From: Bernardetia sp963719525
GTDB lineage: Bacteria; Bacteroidota; Bacteroidia; Cytophagales; Bernardetiaceae
NCBI GenBank assembly: GCA_963719525.1
Contig: CAVRCG010000004.1
Coordinates: 3,658,001-3,722,000 of the forward strand
Reading direction: 5' to 3'
Length of the DNA stretch: 64,000 nucleotides
Shown here in pieces: positions 1-7,760 of the stretch; the stretch's first letter is position 1; each line of letters begins with the position of its first letter. Position numbers and translations under genes: made by a program. A model generated the notes under the pieces. The model saw only the letters and a program-made list of their open reading frames with translations. It was not told the origin of the DNA and did not search any database.

Positions 1-186
1 GGGCATATTGTTTCGTTTCATAAGGAGATGTTTTGGTGATAGCGTAGTTTATCTGTGATTTACTTTCCTAATGTCTTAACAAGACAAGTCGGTTTGAGAA
101 TAAAAATAGATTTTTTGTATGTTTACTTGGTTTTGAACTAAAAAGTTTCAATCATTTTTGATAAAATACAAAAAATGATATTTCTT

Positions 187-618
187 CTATGAAATACCTT
201 TTTCTTTTACTTTACTATTGAGCCATTCTTCAGCTTTCTCTTTTGTATTTACTACAACATACTCACTTATAGGGTTTTGAATAATAAAAATTCCTTTCAT
301 CAAAACATTATACAAAGGGTTAGTCATAACGAAAGCAGTTGCTTTACAGGTTTCCATTTTGTCTTTATTCGCTTTCAGCCATTTTCCAAACTTGATACGT
401 TCTTCTGCATTCATAAAAACCATTTTTTTAGGGAATTCCATCAAAATAACAAAAGGAGTTGGCTGAGAATGAAGAGCAGCATAATACTCTATATAATTAT
501 CCATTTGCTCCGCAGTAGGTTTCTTTTCAAGCATTTCCACATGGATAAGAGGAAAACGACTCACATCAACTTGAACGAAATCGCTATCAAAATTCTTTAA
601 GGAAGTAGAATTTATCAT
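187..618 (-). CDS. Small soluble protein, STAS/SpoIIAA-like fold suspected
   Basis: The 143-residue product has no signal peptide and no membrane segment. An opening strand (VDVSRFPLIHVEM), a helix near residues 35-50, a central strand (PFVILMEF), another helix rich in Lys and a final strand-helix (YVVVNTKEKAEEWL) give the alternating pattern of SpoIIAA/STAS-like small proteins of Bacteroidota, but no phosphorylatable Ser motif is obvious. It is transcribed alone, towards the left edge, with no close partner on the same strand. The fold call is an inference from pattern and length. The reading frame itself is convincing because it is free of stops and has normal codon use. Confidence 0.6.
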   Translation of the reverse strand: MINSTSLKNFDSDFVQVDVSRFPLIHVEMLEKKPTAEQMDNYIEYYAALHSQPTPFVILMEFPKKMVFMNAEERIKFGKWLKANKDKMETCKATAFVMTNPLYNVLMKGIFIIQNPISEYVVVNTKEKAEEWLNSKVKEKGIS

Positions 619-755
619 AATAAAAAATGGAATAGTAGAAAATTAAAAAATTACTATCAAAAAATATCATTGTTTAACGCTATTACTTTTTATTGTACAA
701 GAAAGTTTAATTTATTCTACAAAAAATCAGTTTTCTCTTAATTCTTTGATTTGAA

Positions 756-806
756 TGCAAAATACACCAATTACAATCAATATGAGATGTAATTGGTGTA
801 TTTCAT
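756..806. terminator. Perfect 16-bp hairpin, likely bidirectional terminator
   Basis: The arm aaatacaccaattaca (760-775) is repeated as its exact reverse complement at 788-803 with a 12-nt loop. It lies between the gene ending at 187 and the lipoprotein gene ending at 930, both on the minus strand. Read on that strand the stem is followed by TTTT, so it could end the 930-2057 transcript. Confidence 0.55.
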
Positions 807-819
807 TACTAATTAATTA

Positions 820-925
820 TTACTGTTACGCAGTATAGTGTTCTGTGTGCCACAGAACACAGTTTTAGCTTTTTCAAACCCTGCTCTGTGGCACACAGAG
901 CAGAACTTTGCGTAATATCAGTTAC
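820..925. repeat. Palindromic hairpin element, family A copy 1
   Basis: About 106 bp closed by an outer stem (gttacgca at 825-832 against tgcgtaat near 909-916) and containing two hairpins: gttctgtg-tgc-cacagaac and tgctctgtg-g-cacagagca. The second hairpin is the inverted counterpart of the first, with a compensatory T-A to C-G change in the stem. A second copy lies at 37322-37430. Both copies end at or within a few bases of a minus-strand stop codon. Confidence 0.85.
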
Positions 926-929
926 TAAA

Positions 930-2057
930 TCAGGGTTCAAAAGTCCACAAAATACTTTCTACTTCACGTATATAATCACGCTTCTTGGAAGTAGGAGCAA
1001 AAATGAATCCTTCAATATAATACAATCTATTTTTCTTCTCATCTACAATCAAATAACCCAAAAAAGGACCTCCTGAAGTATTAGAAGTTAGTTTCCATAA
1101 CGCACGAATTTCAATTGCATACTTTCCTTTAAAATTTACTTCTTGTGAAAAGTAAGGCATAACATCGGTTTGGTCAGTTACAAAAGAACCTCTATCTGGG
1201 TCTTTCATGTACCTTTCTCCTAATTCCCTTCGCCACGCCAAAACACTATCTGCGTTTAATTGTCCTTGCGAAGTATAAGGTTTGTAAGCTATAAAAATAT
1301 TTCTATCTCTTCCATTTGTATTGTCTATCATTCGCATAAACACAAAACCAGAGTCTTGCTCTGTATTTTCAATATATGTATCTTTTGCTTCTTGATACCC
1401 TTCTGGAATTGCTATTGTGAATCCATGTTCTTTTTTGTAACGCTCTGTTCTTCCTATCTGATTTCCACCTCTAAAAGCTACCAAGTACGAACGCTGACGC
1501 TCTGTTTTATAGAAAATCTCACGCAATTTTTCTTCATTTGCTTTTAAATGCTCAATAATTTGTTCATCATTTTTTCCAATCAAATAAACGACTTGTTGAT
1601 TTTTGGCATTTACATCTTGTTTTACAATCAAATAAGGAGTTGTATCGGCTGCTATTCTATCCAAACTTTCCTTTGCAAATTTTTTGCGTAAAATATCGCT
1701 ATCTATAGACCTACTCTCTAGTGAAAGCACCACAAAAATAGAATGATATTCTTCCAACAAATCATTTACTTTCTTTGGTGCAGCGTGATAGAGTTTGAAA
1801 ATAGGTTCGGCAGGTTGTGGAAAACCATGCATTGGAGCCATGTAAAGTTCACGAACAGCGGCTCCTAAATCTCCTTCCCATTTGCTAGAATCCATTTGAA
1901 GCAAAATTTCTCCACGTCCACCTTTTGAGGGAGGAAGAAAATCTCTATAAGAAAAAACCTTTTCATCTTTACTATCTCCAGAGCAGGAAAATAAAAACGT
2001 AAGGGTCAGTAAAAAAATAGCTGGAAATATAAATTTGGTTATTGTCTGAAATTTCAT
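930..2057 (-). CDS. DUF4837 family lipoprotein
   Basis: The 375-residue protein starts with a lipoprotein signal (hydrophobic stretch, then FLFSC with the lipid-anchored Cys at residue 25). The body matches the Bacteroidota DUF4837 family as I know it: an early SKWEGDLGAAVRE segment, a GFTIAIPEGY segment near residue 210, and a C-terminal GPFLGYLIVDE...YYIEGFIFAP block before the closing W. Length is normal for the family. The role is unknown; it is expected to sit on the periplasmic face of a membrane. It is preceded by a gene-poor stretch and followed at once by a palindromic element, so it is probably monocistronic. Confidence 0.85.
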   Translation of the reverse strand: MKFQTITKFIFPAIFLLTLTFLFSCSGDSKDEKVFSYRDFLPPSKGGRGEILLQMDSSKWEGDLGAAVRELYMAPMHGFPQPAEPIFKLYHAAPKKVNDLLEEYHSIFVVLSLESRSIDSDILRKKFAKESLDRIAADTTPYLIVKQDVNAKNQQVVYLIGKNDEQIIEHLKANEEKLREIFYKTERQRSYLVAFRGGNQIGRTERYKKEHGFTIAIPEGYQEAKDTYIENTEQDSGFVFMRMIDNTNGRDRNIFIAYKPYTSQGQLNADSVLAWRRELGERYMKDPDRGSFVTDQTDVMPYFSQEVNFKGKYAIEIRALWKLTSNTSGGPFLGYLIVDEKKNRLYYIEGFIFAPTSKKRDYIREVESILWTFEP

Positions 2058-2382
2058 TGAATGTATGGAGTTGATTTTTCTTAAATCTTAATTTTATTCT
2101 TTTCAAGTTTATTATTCTTAAGGTAAATCAGATTAAAGTACGAAAGTAACGAAAATATAATGATTTTTGAACATTTTAACAGTAAAACCATATCAATAAA
2201 GCATTTATCAATCTTTTAAAAGATAAATTATAACAAAACTTAATTTTATATAATTTTAAGGTATAATGTTTGTGCTTTGTTAGTTATAGTTTAAATTTGA
2301 TTTTATTCATCTCTACAAATCAATCCTAAAATAGCTACTAAATAATTATATTGTTTTTATTTACTTCTAAAATTCTTTCATT
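2058..2382. other. Gene-free spacer between divergent genes
   Basis: 325 bp of AT-rich DNA separating the DUF4837 gene (minus) from a small lipoprotein gene (plus). It must hold both promoters. A possible promoter word (taatgtttg, about 2264-2272) precedes the plus-strand gene but its spacing is not ideal. I see no hairpin element or further coding sequence. Confidence 0.5.
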
Positions 2383-2532
2383 ATGCGTTCTATTTTCTTC
2401 CGTCTTTTTATTGCTTTTACATTTTTAGCTTTTGCAGGTGTAGGTACTTCTTGTAACCGTGCTGCTTGTTATGTAAAACCAAAAGCTGCCAAACAAAAAC
2501 GTGCAGCATATAATAAAAATCAGTATAAATAA
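2383..2532 (+). CDS. Small lipoprotein-like exported peptide (49 aa)
   Basis: A short gene reading MRSIFFRLFIAFTFLAFAGV, then GTSCNRAACYVKPK and a Lys/Gln-rich tail ending NKNQYK. The N-terminus is a clear export signal (Arg, then a 15-residue hydrophobic core), with Cys24 a plausible lipid anchor although GTSC is a loose lipobox. The mature part would be only about 25 residues, basic, with a second Cys at 29. Such tiny basic lipoproteins are frequent in Cytophagales and have no known role. A strong multi-hairpin element starts 13 bp after the stop. Confidence 0.65.
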   Translation: MRSIFFRLFIAFTFLAFAGVGTSCNRAACYVKPKAAKQKRAAYNKNQYK

Positions 2533-2544
2533 TTCATTTATTTC

Positions 2545-2656
2545 GTGCGTTCAACTCCTCAGAGTTGAACGAAACGCTTCCTCAGAAGCGTGATTCAAAC
2601 AAACAAATCTCGCTTCTGAGGAAGCGAAACATTCAGTTCTGGGGAACTGAATGCAC
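2545..2656. repeat. Four-hairpin palindromic element (family C)
   Basis: Four perfect stems in 112 bp: gttcaactc/gagttgaac with loop ctca (2549-2570), cgcttc/gaagcg with loop ctca (2575-2590), cgcttc/gaagcg with loop tgag (2611-2626), ttcagttc/gaactgaa with loop tggg (2632-2651), closed by gtgc/gcac. The second half is the inverted copy of the first. The outer hairpins differ in stem sequence (caactc versus cagttc), but each remains self-complementary. Confidence 0.85.
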
Positions 2657-2704
2657 AGTCAAAGCATTACAAAACTTTTTAAACAGTGTACTAAGTGCAT
2701 TTTA

Positions 2705-2745
2705 TATAAATTAGATAGTCTTTTTTAGGTTGTCTAATTTTTTTT
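2705..2745 (-). terminator. Probable terminator of dacB
   Basis: An imperfect hairpin (attagac pairing with tctaat across an A/T-rich loop) followed by T-rich DNA on both sides lies 16-55 bp beyond the dacB stop codon. The stem is short, so confidence is moderate. Confidence 0.4.
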
Positions 2746-2760
2746 ATTTTGAATTTAAAA

Positions 2761-4104
2761 CTAGTATTTCTTATAAATAGTTGTCAAAATCTCCTCCATT
2801 TTATTTCCTATTGTCTTTGAAGACTCTCTATGATGGTTATTTTGAAATGAAAAACAAAATTTTCGCCCTGATTTAGTAACTATAAAACCACTCAAACAAT
2901 GATTATTACTAATCGTTCCTGTTTTTCCATAGAGAAATGGTTTTGAGTTTCTTGAAAATTCGTATCTACTTCTGAGCGTTCCTGCTTCTCCTCCAATTGC
3001 AAGGGTTTCGAATAATTTTTCCTCTCCCATATCTTTGCGAATAGATTTGAGCATTTCTACAAAATTACGAGGCGTAAAGAGATTATAACGAGAAAGACCC
3101 GAACCATCAACCCAACGAGGTTTATTATAAAATGTATCGAAATAATTTTCATCCAAATATTCTATTACTTCTTGTGTAGAAAGCGTTCCGAAAAGCTCTG
3201 CCGAACACATCAAAAGTGTTTGTTCTGCTAAGAAATTATCACTCTGTTGCATCATACGCTTATACATTTCGTCTGCTTTTGCCGTGTAAAACATAGCTGT
3301 ATTTTCTGGCATTGGATAGTCTAAATATTTGATTTCAACTCCTAATTTATCGTTCAAAAGTTCTGTTATGAGTTGAGTAGTAGCACGAAAAGGAAAGGAT
3401 TTGCCATTTTTATAATATAAATCTCCAATATTGTACTCAAATGAATTTATACCCAAATCTCGTTCTACTTTAAAATTATTCGTCTTTATTTTACTACTTT
3501 CATTTATAAAATACTTGAAATAAGCAGGAAATACTTCTACCTCACAAGAAGGATCAGCCTCAAAATAAACCGCATTTCCATACATAGGCAAAACCGATTT
3601 TTCTACGCCATACGTAGTGCGATAATCTTCCCACGCCCAACCATCTCCAAAAGGCTCATCTTTATAATTAGTGTCTGAAAAATAAAGTTTTTTATTTTTA
3701 GATTTTAATAAAAGAAAATCAATAACAGCCGAATTACCAAAAACAGGATGCAAAAAAGTAGGGTCGCCTGTTCCCCAAAAAATAAGAGAATCTCCTTTTT
3801 CAAAATAGCTCAGAGAAGGCAAGCGTTCACCCAAAAGTTTGGTAGCAGCAAAAAGAGAAGCTATTTTTACATTCGAAGCAGGTGTAAAATATTTATCTGC
3901 ATTGTATTCAAAAAGATACTTTGAATTATCCAAATCATACAATACAAAGCCATGAAAGCTATCTTTGAAACAATCTTCCCCAAATACTTCGATTAAATTA
4001 TCTATATAATTTGTATTTTTCTCTTGAGCAAAAATGGAAAAACTAATACAATAAAAAACTAAAACAAGAAGTAGTTTCTTTAGATGCCTAAAATTAATTT
4101 TCAT
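2761..4104 (-). CDS. dacB: D-alanyl-D-alanine carboxypeptidase/endopeptidase, PBP4 type
   Basis: The 447-residue exported protein has a signal peptide (residues 1-26, SFSIFAQ) and all three penicillin-binding motifs in order: S77-N-V-K80 (nucleophile, TPASNVK), S288-D-N290 and K394-T-G396. The large insert between the first two motifs is typical of class C PBP4/DacB enzymes (peptidase S13). It trims or cleaves peptidoglycan stem peptides in the periplasm. The family VDGSGLSRYN block is present near residue 332-341. The gene stands alone on its strand. Family assignment is firm; which of carboxypeptidase or endopeptidase activity dominates is unknown. Confidence 0.93.
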   Translation of the reverse strand: MKINFRHLKKLLLVLVFYCISFSIFAQEKNTNYIDNLIEVFGEDCFKDSFHGFVLYDLDNSKYLFEYNADKYFTPASNVKIASLFAATKLLGERLPSLSYFEKGDSLIFWGTGDPTFLHPVFGNSAVIDFLLLKSKNKKLYFSDTNYKDEPFGDGWAWEDYRTTYGVEKSVLPMYGNAVYFEADPSCEVEVFPAYFKYFINESSKIKTNNFKVERDLGINSFEYNIGDLYYKNGKSFPFRATTQLITELLNDKLGVEIKYLDYPMPENTAMFYTAKADEMYKRMMQQSDNFLAEQTLLMCSAELFGTLSTQEVIEYLDENYFDTFYNKPRWVDGSGLSRYNLFTPRNFVEMLKSIRKDMGEEKLFETLAIGGEAGTLRSRYEFSRNSKPFLYGKTGTISNNHCLSGFIVTKSGRKFCFSFQNNHHRESSKTIGNKMEEILTTIYKKY

Positions 4105-4175
4105 AATTGATTATAATATAAAATAGAGATAAAATTTAGTAATCGTAGTAGTTATTTTTCTTAAATTTTTTTGAC

Positions 4176-4183
4176 TAATTTTG
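4176..4183 (+). promoter_or_regulatory. Possible -7 promoter word TAATTTTG
   Basis: It matches the Bacteroidota TAnnTTTG consensus 33 bp before the ATG of the next gene. No convincing -33 TTG partner was found. Confidence 0.35.
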
Positions 4184-4216
4184 AAATAAAATAGTAATAC
4201 GAAAAAAAAGTAAAAC

Positions 4217-4627
4217 ATGATACATTCGCCTTTCACTATTCAAAACGAAGAATTGAAAAGTAGTATTCAAACGCTGTTCCTATTAGGTATCGTTCCAGAT
4301 AAAATTTCTGACTTAGTAGTAGAAGCCTATAAAAATACATCTAAAAAATGGCAAGAGGAAATATTTTATCTATTAAACGCTAAAATAAAAGATGAGCAAG
4401 TAAAGAAGGAATATATAATTGAAGAACAAAATGAAGTTTTTCTAAAAAAAATGTACGATAGTCAGGTTTGGCAAAAAATAAATATGCTTCCTTTTGAAGA
4501 TAAATTGCCTTATTTATTGCATCATATTTTGGGTTGGAATAATGAGAAAATAGCAAATTTATTAAACCTTTCTATTTCAGAGGTAGAAATTCTATTTGTC
4601 CGTATTTTGAAAAAATTAGAGAACTAA
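4217..4627 (+). CDS. Sigma-70 region 4-like HTH protein
   Basis: The 136-residue cytoplasmic protein carries a C-terminal helix-turn-helix of the ECF sigma region 4 type: residues about 93-134 read LPYLLHHILGWNNEKIANLLNLSISEVEILFVRILKKLE, with the usual 'work through, then recognise' pattern. The N-terminal half is helical and lacks a recognisable region 2, so it is unlikely to be a complete sigma factor. It may be a degenerate ECF sigma factor or a regulator built from region 4 only. No anti-sigma gene is adjacent. Confidence 0.6.
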   Translation: MIHSPFTIQNEELKSSIQTLFLLGIVPDKISDLVVEAYKNTSKKWQEEIFYLLNAKIKDEQVKKEYIIEEQNEVFLKKMYDSQVWQKINMLPFEDKLPYLLHHILGWNNEKIANLLNLSISEVEILFVRILKKLEN

Positions 4628-4673
4628 TTTGAATCAAATAATGAGTTTTGTTTTGTGTGATTTGATAATTGAA

Positions 4674-5066
4674 TTAACCTCTAACAGCATTGATAATCCA
4701 AAAGCCAATAGCAATTCCGACAAATCCTAAAACTACATTACCCAAACAATATAAAAAAGCAGTTTGATAACTTTGGTCTTGAATAAGTTTGAAAGTTTCA
4801 AGATTTAGCGTAGAAAATGTACTAAAGCCACCACAAAAACCTGCCATAAAAAAAACTTTGAGCATTTTTTCACTCTCTTGCTTTGCTTCCCCCAAATAAT
4901 AAGCTATAAATCCTAAAGCTATACAGGATAAAAAATTAACAACAAATGTAGCTGTCGGAAAGTCAGTAGAAGGAGTTACAATCCACTTCGAACAAAGAAA
5001 TCGAAGAATAGAACCTAAGCCACCTCCAATAAAAACTAAGAGTACTGATAACGCAGAAATATTCAT
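4674..5066 (-). CDS. crcB: Fluoride ion channel CrcB/Fluc
   Basis: The 130-residue protein has four hydrophobic helices and the family signatures GGGLGSILRFLCSKW (residues 14-28), a conserved Asn in VVNFLSC and FCGGFSTFSTLNLE (about 77-90), whose Phe/Ser/Thr side chains line the Fluc pore. It exports fluoride as a dual-topology dimer in the inner membrane. Length is normal for the single-gene type. I looked for a fluoride riboswitch upstream and saw none. It is convergent with the HTH gene. Confidence 0.92.
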   Translation of the reverse strand: MNISALSVLLVFIGGGLGSILRFLCSKWIVTPSTDFPTATFVVNFLSCIALGFIAYYLGEAKQESEKMLKVFFMAGFCGGFSTFSTLNLETFKLIQDQSYQTAFLYCLGNVVLGFVGIAIGFWIINAVRG

Positions 5067-5209
5067 TGAAAAACGACTGTTTTATAAAATGGTAAAGAAA
5101 TAGTTAAAATAATTTAATGTGTATGCAACGTTTTAAAGTTTAAAAGCGTCTTATTTACCAAACAAATCCTTTTTTGTTTAACCATCTTTACCCTAAATTT
5201 TTTATTATT

Positions 5210-5782
5210 ATGCAATCAGGTTTAAAATTTCTCTTTATTATTCTATTTCTAGCAAGTACAGATTTTGCTTTTGCTCAAGTAGATAGCGTTTATATTGTCA
5301 ATAGGGAGAGTGAAGTAACACACAATCCAAATTTCAGAGCCAATGAAATCAAAGTAAATGGACTTTATACTTTGTTAGGTTTTCCTGAAATCACGTATGA
5401 AAGAATACTTAGCGACGAAACGGCAGCAGGTGTTTCTTTAGCACTAGGTGGAGGAAATACTATCAATTATAACTTTATGCTAACTCCTTATTATCGTATT
5501 TATTTTGGTAAAAGAGATAATGCAGCAGGATTTTTTATTGAAGGTAGCGGCTCGGCTTTTAGTTATGAAAATTATTATTCTTACAATCCTTATGGAAATA
5601 ATGATACAAGGACTGAATTTGGCTATGGATTAGGACTTGCCATAGGAAGTAAATTTATGAGTAGAAGTCAGAAGTGGTTTGGTGAAATGGTATATGGATT
5701 AGGTAGAAATTTTGCAAAAACAGAAGGGTATGGCGAAGTGATATATCCCAGAGTAGGAATAAATATTGGTAGAAGGTTTTAA
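5210..5782 (+). CDS. Exported beta-barrel-like protein (DUF3575-like)
   Basis: I chose the ATG at 5210 because it opens a classic signal peptide (FLFIILFLASTDFAFAQ, cleavage after AFA near residue 22); an upstream ATG at 5174 adds an unneeded 12-residue leader. The mature 168 residues alternate hydrophobic and polar positions with many Tyr/Phe, contain an EITYERIL segment and end GINIGRRF, i.e. an aromatic C-terminus as in outer-membrane barrels. This resembles DUF3575-type small barrel proteins. Function unknown. It is followed by thrB after 72 bp, which may be read-through only. Confidence 0.7.
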   Translation: MQSGLKFLFIILFLASTDFAFAQVDSVYIVNRESEVTHNPNFRANEIKVNGLYTLLGFPEITYERILSDETAAGVSLALGGGNTINYNFMLTPYYRIYFGKRDNAAGFFIEGSGSAFSYENYYSYNPYGNNDTRTEFGYGLGLAIGSKFMSRSQKWFGEMVYGLGRNFAKTEGYGEVIYPRVGINIGRRF

Positions 5783-5854
5783 AAAAAGAGTTTTTACCGT
5801 ACTTGACAAATAATGATTTTATCTATTAGTGTTCCCACTGACGAGATTCAATTT

Positions 5855-6784
5855 ATGAAAAAAATAACAGCCTTTGCACCAGCCACAATAGCCAACTTTA
5901 ATGTTGGCTTTGATATTTTAGGACTTTCTTTGGGAAATATAGGAGATGAAATTACACTTATTCCAAATGGAACGAAAGAAAATAAAATAATAGAAATGAT
6001 AAATGGCGATAATTTGCCTTTAGAAATAGATAAAAATTGTTCTTCTGTTGTCATTCGTAAAATGCAAGAAGCTCAAAATAATTTTCTTGGTGTTGATATT
6101 ATTCTAAAAAAAGGCTTTTCTTCTGGAAGTGGTTTGGGTTCTAGTAGTGCAAGTAGTGCCGTTGCAGCTTTTGGATATAATGAATTAATCGGAAATCCGT
6201 ATTCTAACAAAGAATTAGTTGCTTTTGCTGCCGAAGGCGAACGTGTAGCCTGTGGAAGTGCTCATATAGATAATGTTGCACCTTCTATTTTGGGAGGAAT
6301 TATTTTAGCAAAAGGAAAAAATACAAATGATATTTTGGAACTTCCTGTTTTGAAGGATTTATTTGCCGTTACGCTTTATCCACACATAAAACTCAATACT
6401 TCTGACTCTCGTAAGATTCTGAAAACTACGCTTTCTGTCGCTACTTTTAGTCAGCAAATGGGACTTATGGGAGCTTTTGTGGTTAGTTTGTATGAAAAAG
6501 ATTATGACTTGTTTTCGGATTCGTTGCAAGATTTGGTTATTGAACCAATGCGAAGCCTTTTAATTCCAAAATTTAAAGAAATGAAACAAGCCGCTTTGGA
6601 AAATAAGGCATTAGCTTTCGGAATTTCAGGTTCAGGACCTTCTATTTTTGCGATGGCAAAAGGAAAAGAAAATGCAGAAATTATCAAAACTGCTTTAGAA
6701 AAAGTGTATCAAAACGTAGATATTTCTATTCAAACCTATATAAATCCTGTTTGTAAAGGAAATGGAGCAAGGATTATTTCGTAA
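5855..6784 (+). CDS. thrB: Homoserine kinase
   Basis: The 309-residue GHMP kinase begins MKKITAFAPATIANFNVGFDILG, the typical family opening; starting at 5855 removes an atypical 14-residue extension reaching 5813. The ATP-binding glycine/serine loop SGSGLGSSSASS lies near residue 90 and the C-terminal GISGSGPSIFAM motif near 265. It phosphorylates L-homoserine in threonine synthesis. In many Bacteroidota thrB sits between thrA and thrC; here neither neighbour is present, so the pathway genes must lie elsewhere. Confidence 0.93.
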   Translation: MKKITAFAPATIANFNVGFDILGLSLGNIGDEITLIPNGTKENKIIEMINGDNLPLEIDKNCSSVVIRKMQEAQNNFLGVDIILKKGFSSGSGLGSSSASSAVAAFGYNELIGNPYSNKELVAFAAEGERVACGSAHIDNVAPSILGGIILAKGKNTNDILELPVLKDLFAVTLYPHIKLNTSDSRKILKTTLSVATFSQQMGLMGAFVVSLYEKDYDLFSDSLQDLVIEPMRSLLIPKFKEMKQAALENKALAFGISGSGPSIFAMAKGKENAEIIKTALEKVYQNVDISIQTYINPVCKGNGARIIS

Positions 6785-6818
6785 AATATATTTCTTAGTC
6801 TGTTGTATCAAGAAAAAG

Positions 6819-7595
6819 CTATTTTTTATCTAATTCTGTTTTGACATAATCCATAACAAAGAAAAATTCTGTTCCTATTTGTTTGCATCTTTCTGCATAA
6901 ATTTGTTCTTCATTAGGCGTATTATCCGAAGTTTTTGGGTCTTCGAATGGAATAGCAAAACGAGTATCTGCTCCCAAAACTAATGGACAATTTTGGTCAG
7001 CATCACTACACACCATAATCGCAGCAAACTCTTTTTGAGGATTTTGTCTGTGTGAATATTTCTTCGAAAACATCAATGTTTTAGGAAATTTATTTCCAAC
7101 TGACATAGAATAAACAGGGTTTGTATCTGCTTCCTGTGCTGTCGTTTTTTCAATTTTTACGCCTGCTCTTTCTAGTGCTGCAACAGCTCTAGGATTAAAA
7201 GCAGTTGCTTCTGTTCCTCCTGAAAATGTATTTATTCCTTCAATTCCATAATAATAAGCAGCAATTTGTAACCAAACTTGTCCGAAATGACTTCTACGTG
7301 AATTATGAGTACAAATTACAGTTATATCTACATTTTTTGAAGATTTTTTTTGCTGAATAACATAATCTCCAATTTCTTGTAATTTTACTTTTCGTTCGGC
7401 ATCAATACTTTCAAAGTTGGAAGCTAAGTTTTCAGAATAGCTTTGAAGTTTGGGATATAATTTATTTTTTTCCATATCTTGAGATGATAAAAAAGGATTG
7501 GAAAATGAATTAGAAGACGAAAAGGTAAAAGAAAATAAAGAAATAGATACAGAAACAAAGAAAAACAAAACCAAAAACAAATTTGAAGTTTTCAT
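6819..7595 (-). CDS. arsC: Thioredoxin-type arsenate reductase with an N-terminal export signal
   Basis: The catalytic body is the low-molecular-weight phosphatase-fold ArsC: P-loop C95-T-H-N-S-R-R101 and the relay pair C196-S-D-A-D-Q-N-C203, the same spacing as the Cys82/Cys89 pair of S. aureus pI258 ArsC. It reduces arsenate to arsenite. I chose the ATG at 7595; an upstream ATG at 7649 is possible. Residues 1-35 form a strong signal-like hydrophobic segment. The alternative ATG at 7475 would give a cytoplasmic enzyme of normal length. It is the last gene of the ars cluster, after arsM. Confidence 0.85.
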   Translation of the reverse strand: MKTSNLFLVLFFFVSVSISLFSFTFSSSNSFSNPFLSSQDMEKNKLYPKLQSYSENLASNFESIDAERKVKLQEIGDYVIQQKKSSKNVDITVICTHNSRRSHFGQVWLQIAAYYYGIEGINTFSGGTEATAFNPRAVAALERAGVKIEKTTAQEADTNPVYSMSVGNKFPKTLMFSKKYSHRQNPQKEFAAIMVCSDADQNCPLVLGADTRFAIPFEDPKTSDNTPNEEQIYAERCKQIGTEFFFVMDYVKTELDKK

Positions 7596-7635
7596 CAGTT
7601 TATGAGTTTTTAATGAAGTGAAAAAAAATATTTTT

Positions 7636-7682
7636 GGTTCAAGCCTCAACGCTTGAACCAGTAATTAATGCTTGAACCAGTA
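7636..7682. repeat. Hairpin plus direct repeat in the ars cluster
   Basis: A perfect 9-bp stem ggttcaagc/gcttgaacc encloses the loop ctcaac (7636-7659). The right arm with its flank, gcttgaaccagta, recurs as a direct repeat at 7670-7682. It lies between arsM and arsC and shares the loop word CCTCA with the family C element. Confidence 0.7.
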
Positions 7683-7722
7683 TAGGAATTAATTAAATTA
7701 CTATTTGCAAAAGCAACGAAAC

Positions 7723-7751
7723 CGTAATTCGTAATTTTTAATTCGTAATTG
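7723..7751. repeat. AATTACG-type short dispersed repeat
   Basis: 29 bp built of alternating CGTAATT and TTTAATT units, identical base for base to 14281-14309 and nearly so to 43463-43491. It lies just downstream of the arsM stop codon (minus strand). Confidence 0.8.
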
Positions 7752-7760
7752 AATTGGTAC

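Noticed and set aside
277..600. Plus-strand frame opposite the gene at 187-618
   Set aside because: It is the antisense shadow of a better coding frame with sensible protein composition.
5067..5170. Fluoride riboswitch upstream of crcB
   Set aside because: The GG-rich pseudoknot core of the crcB motif is missing from the AT-rich leader.
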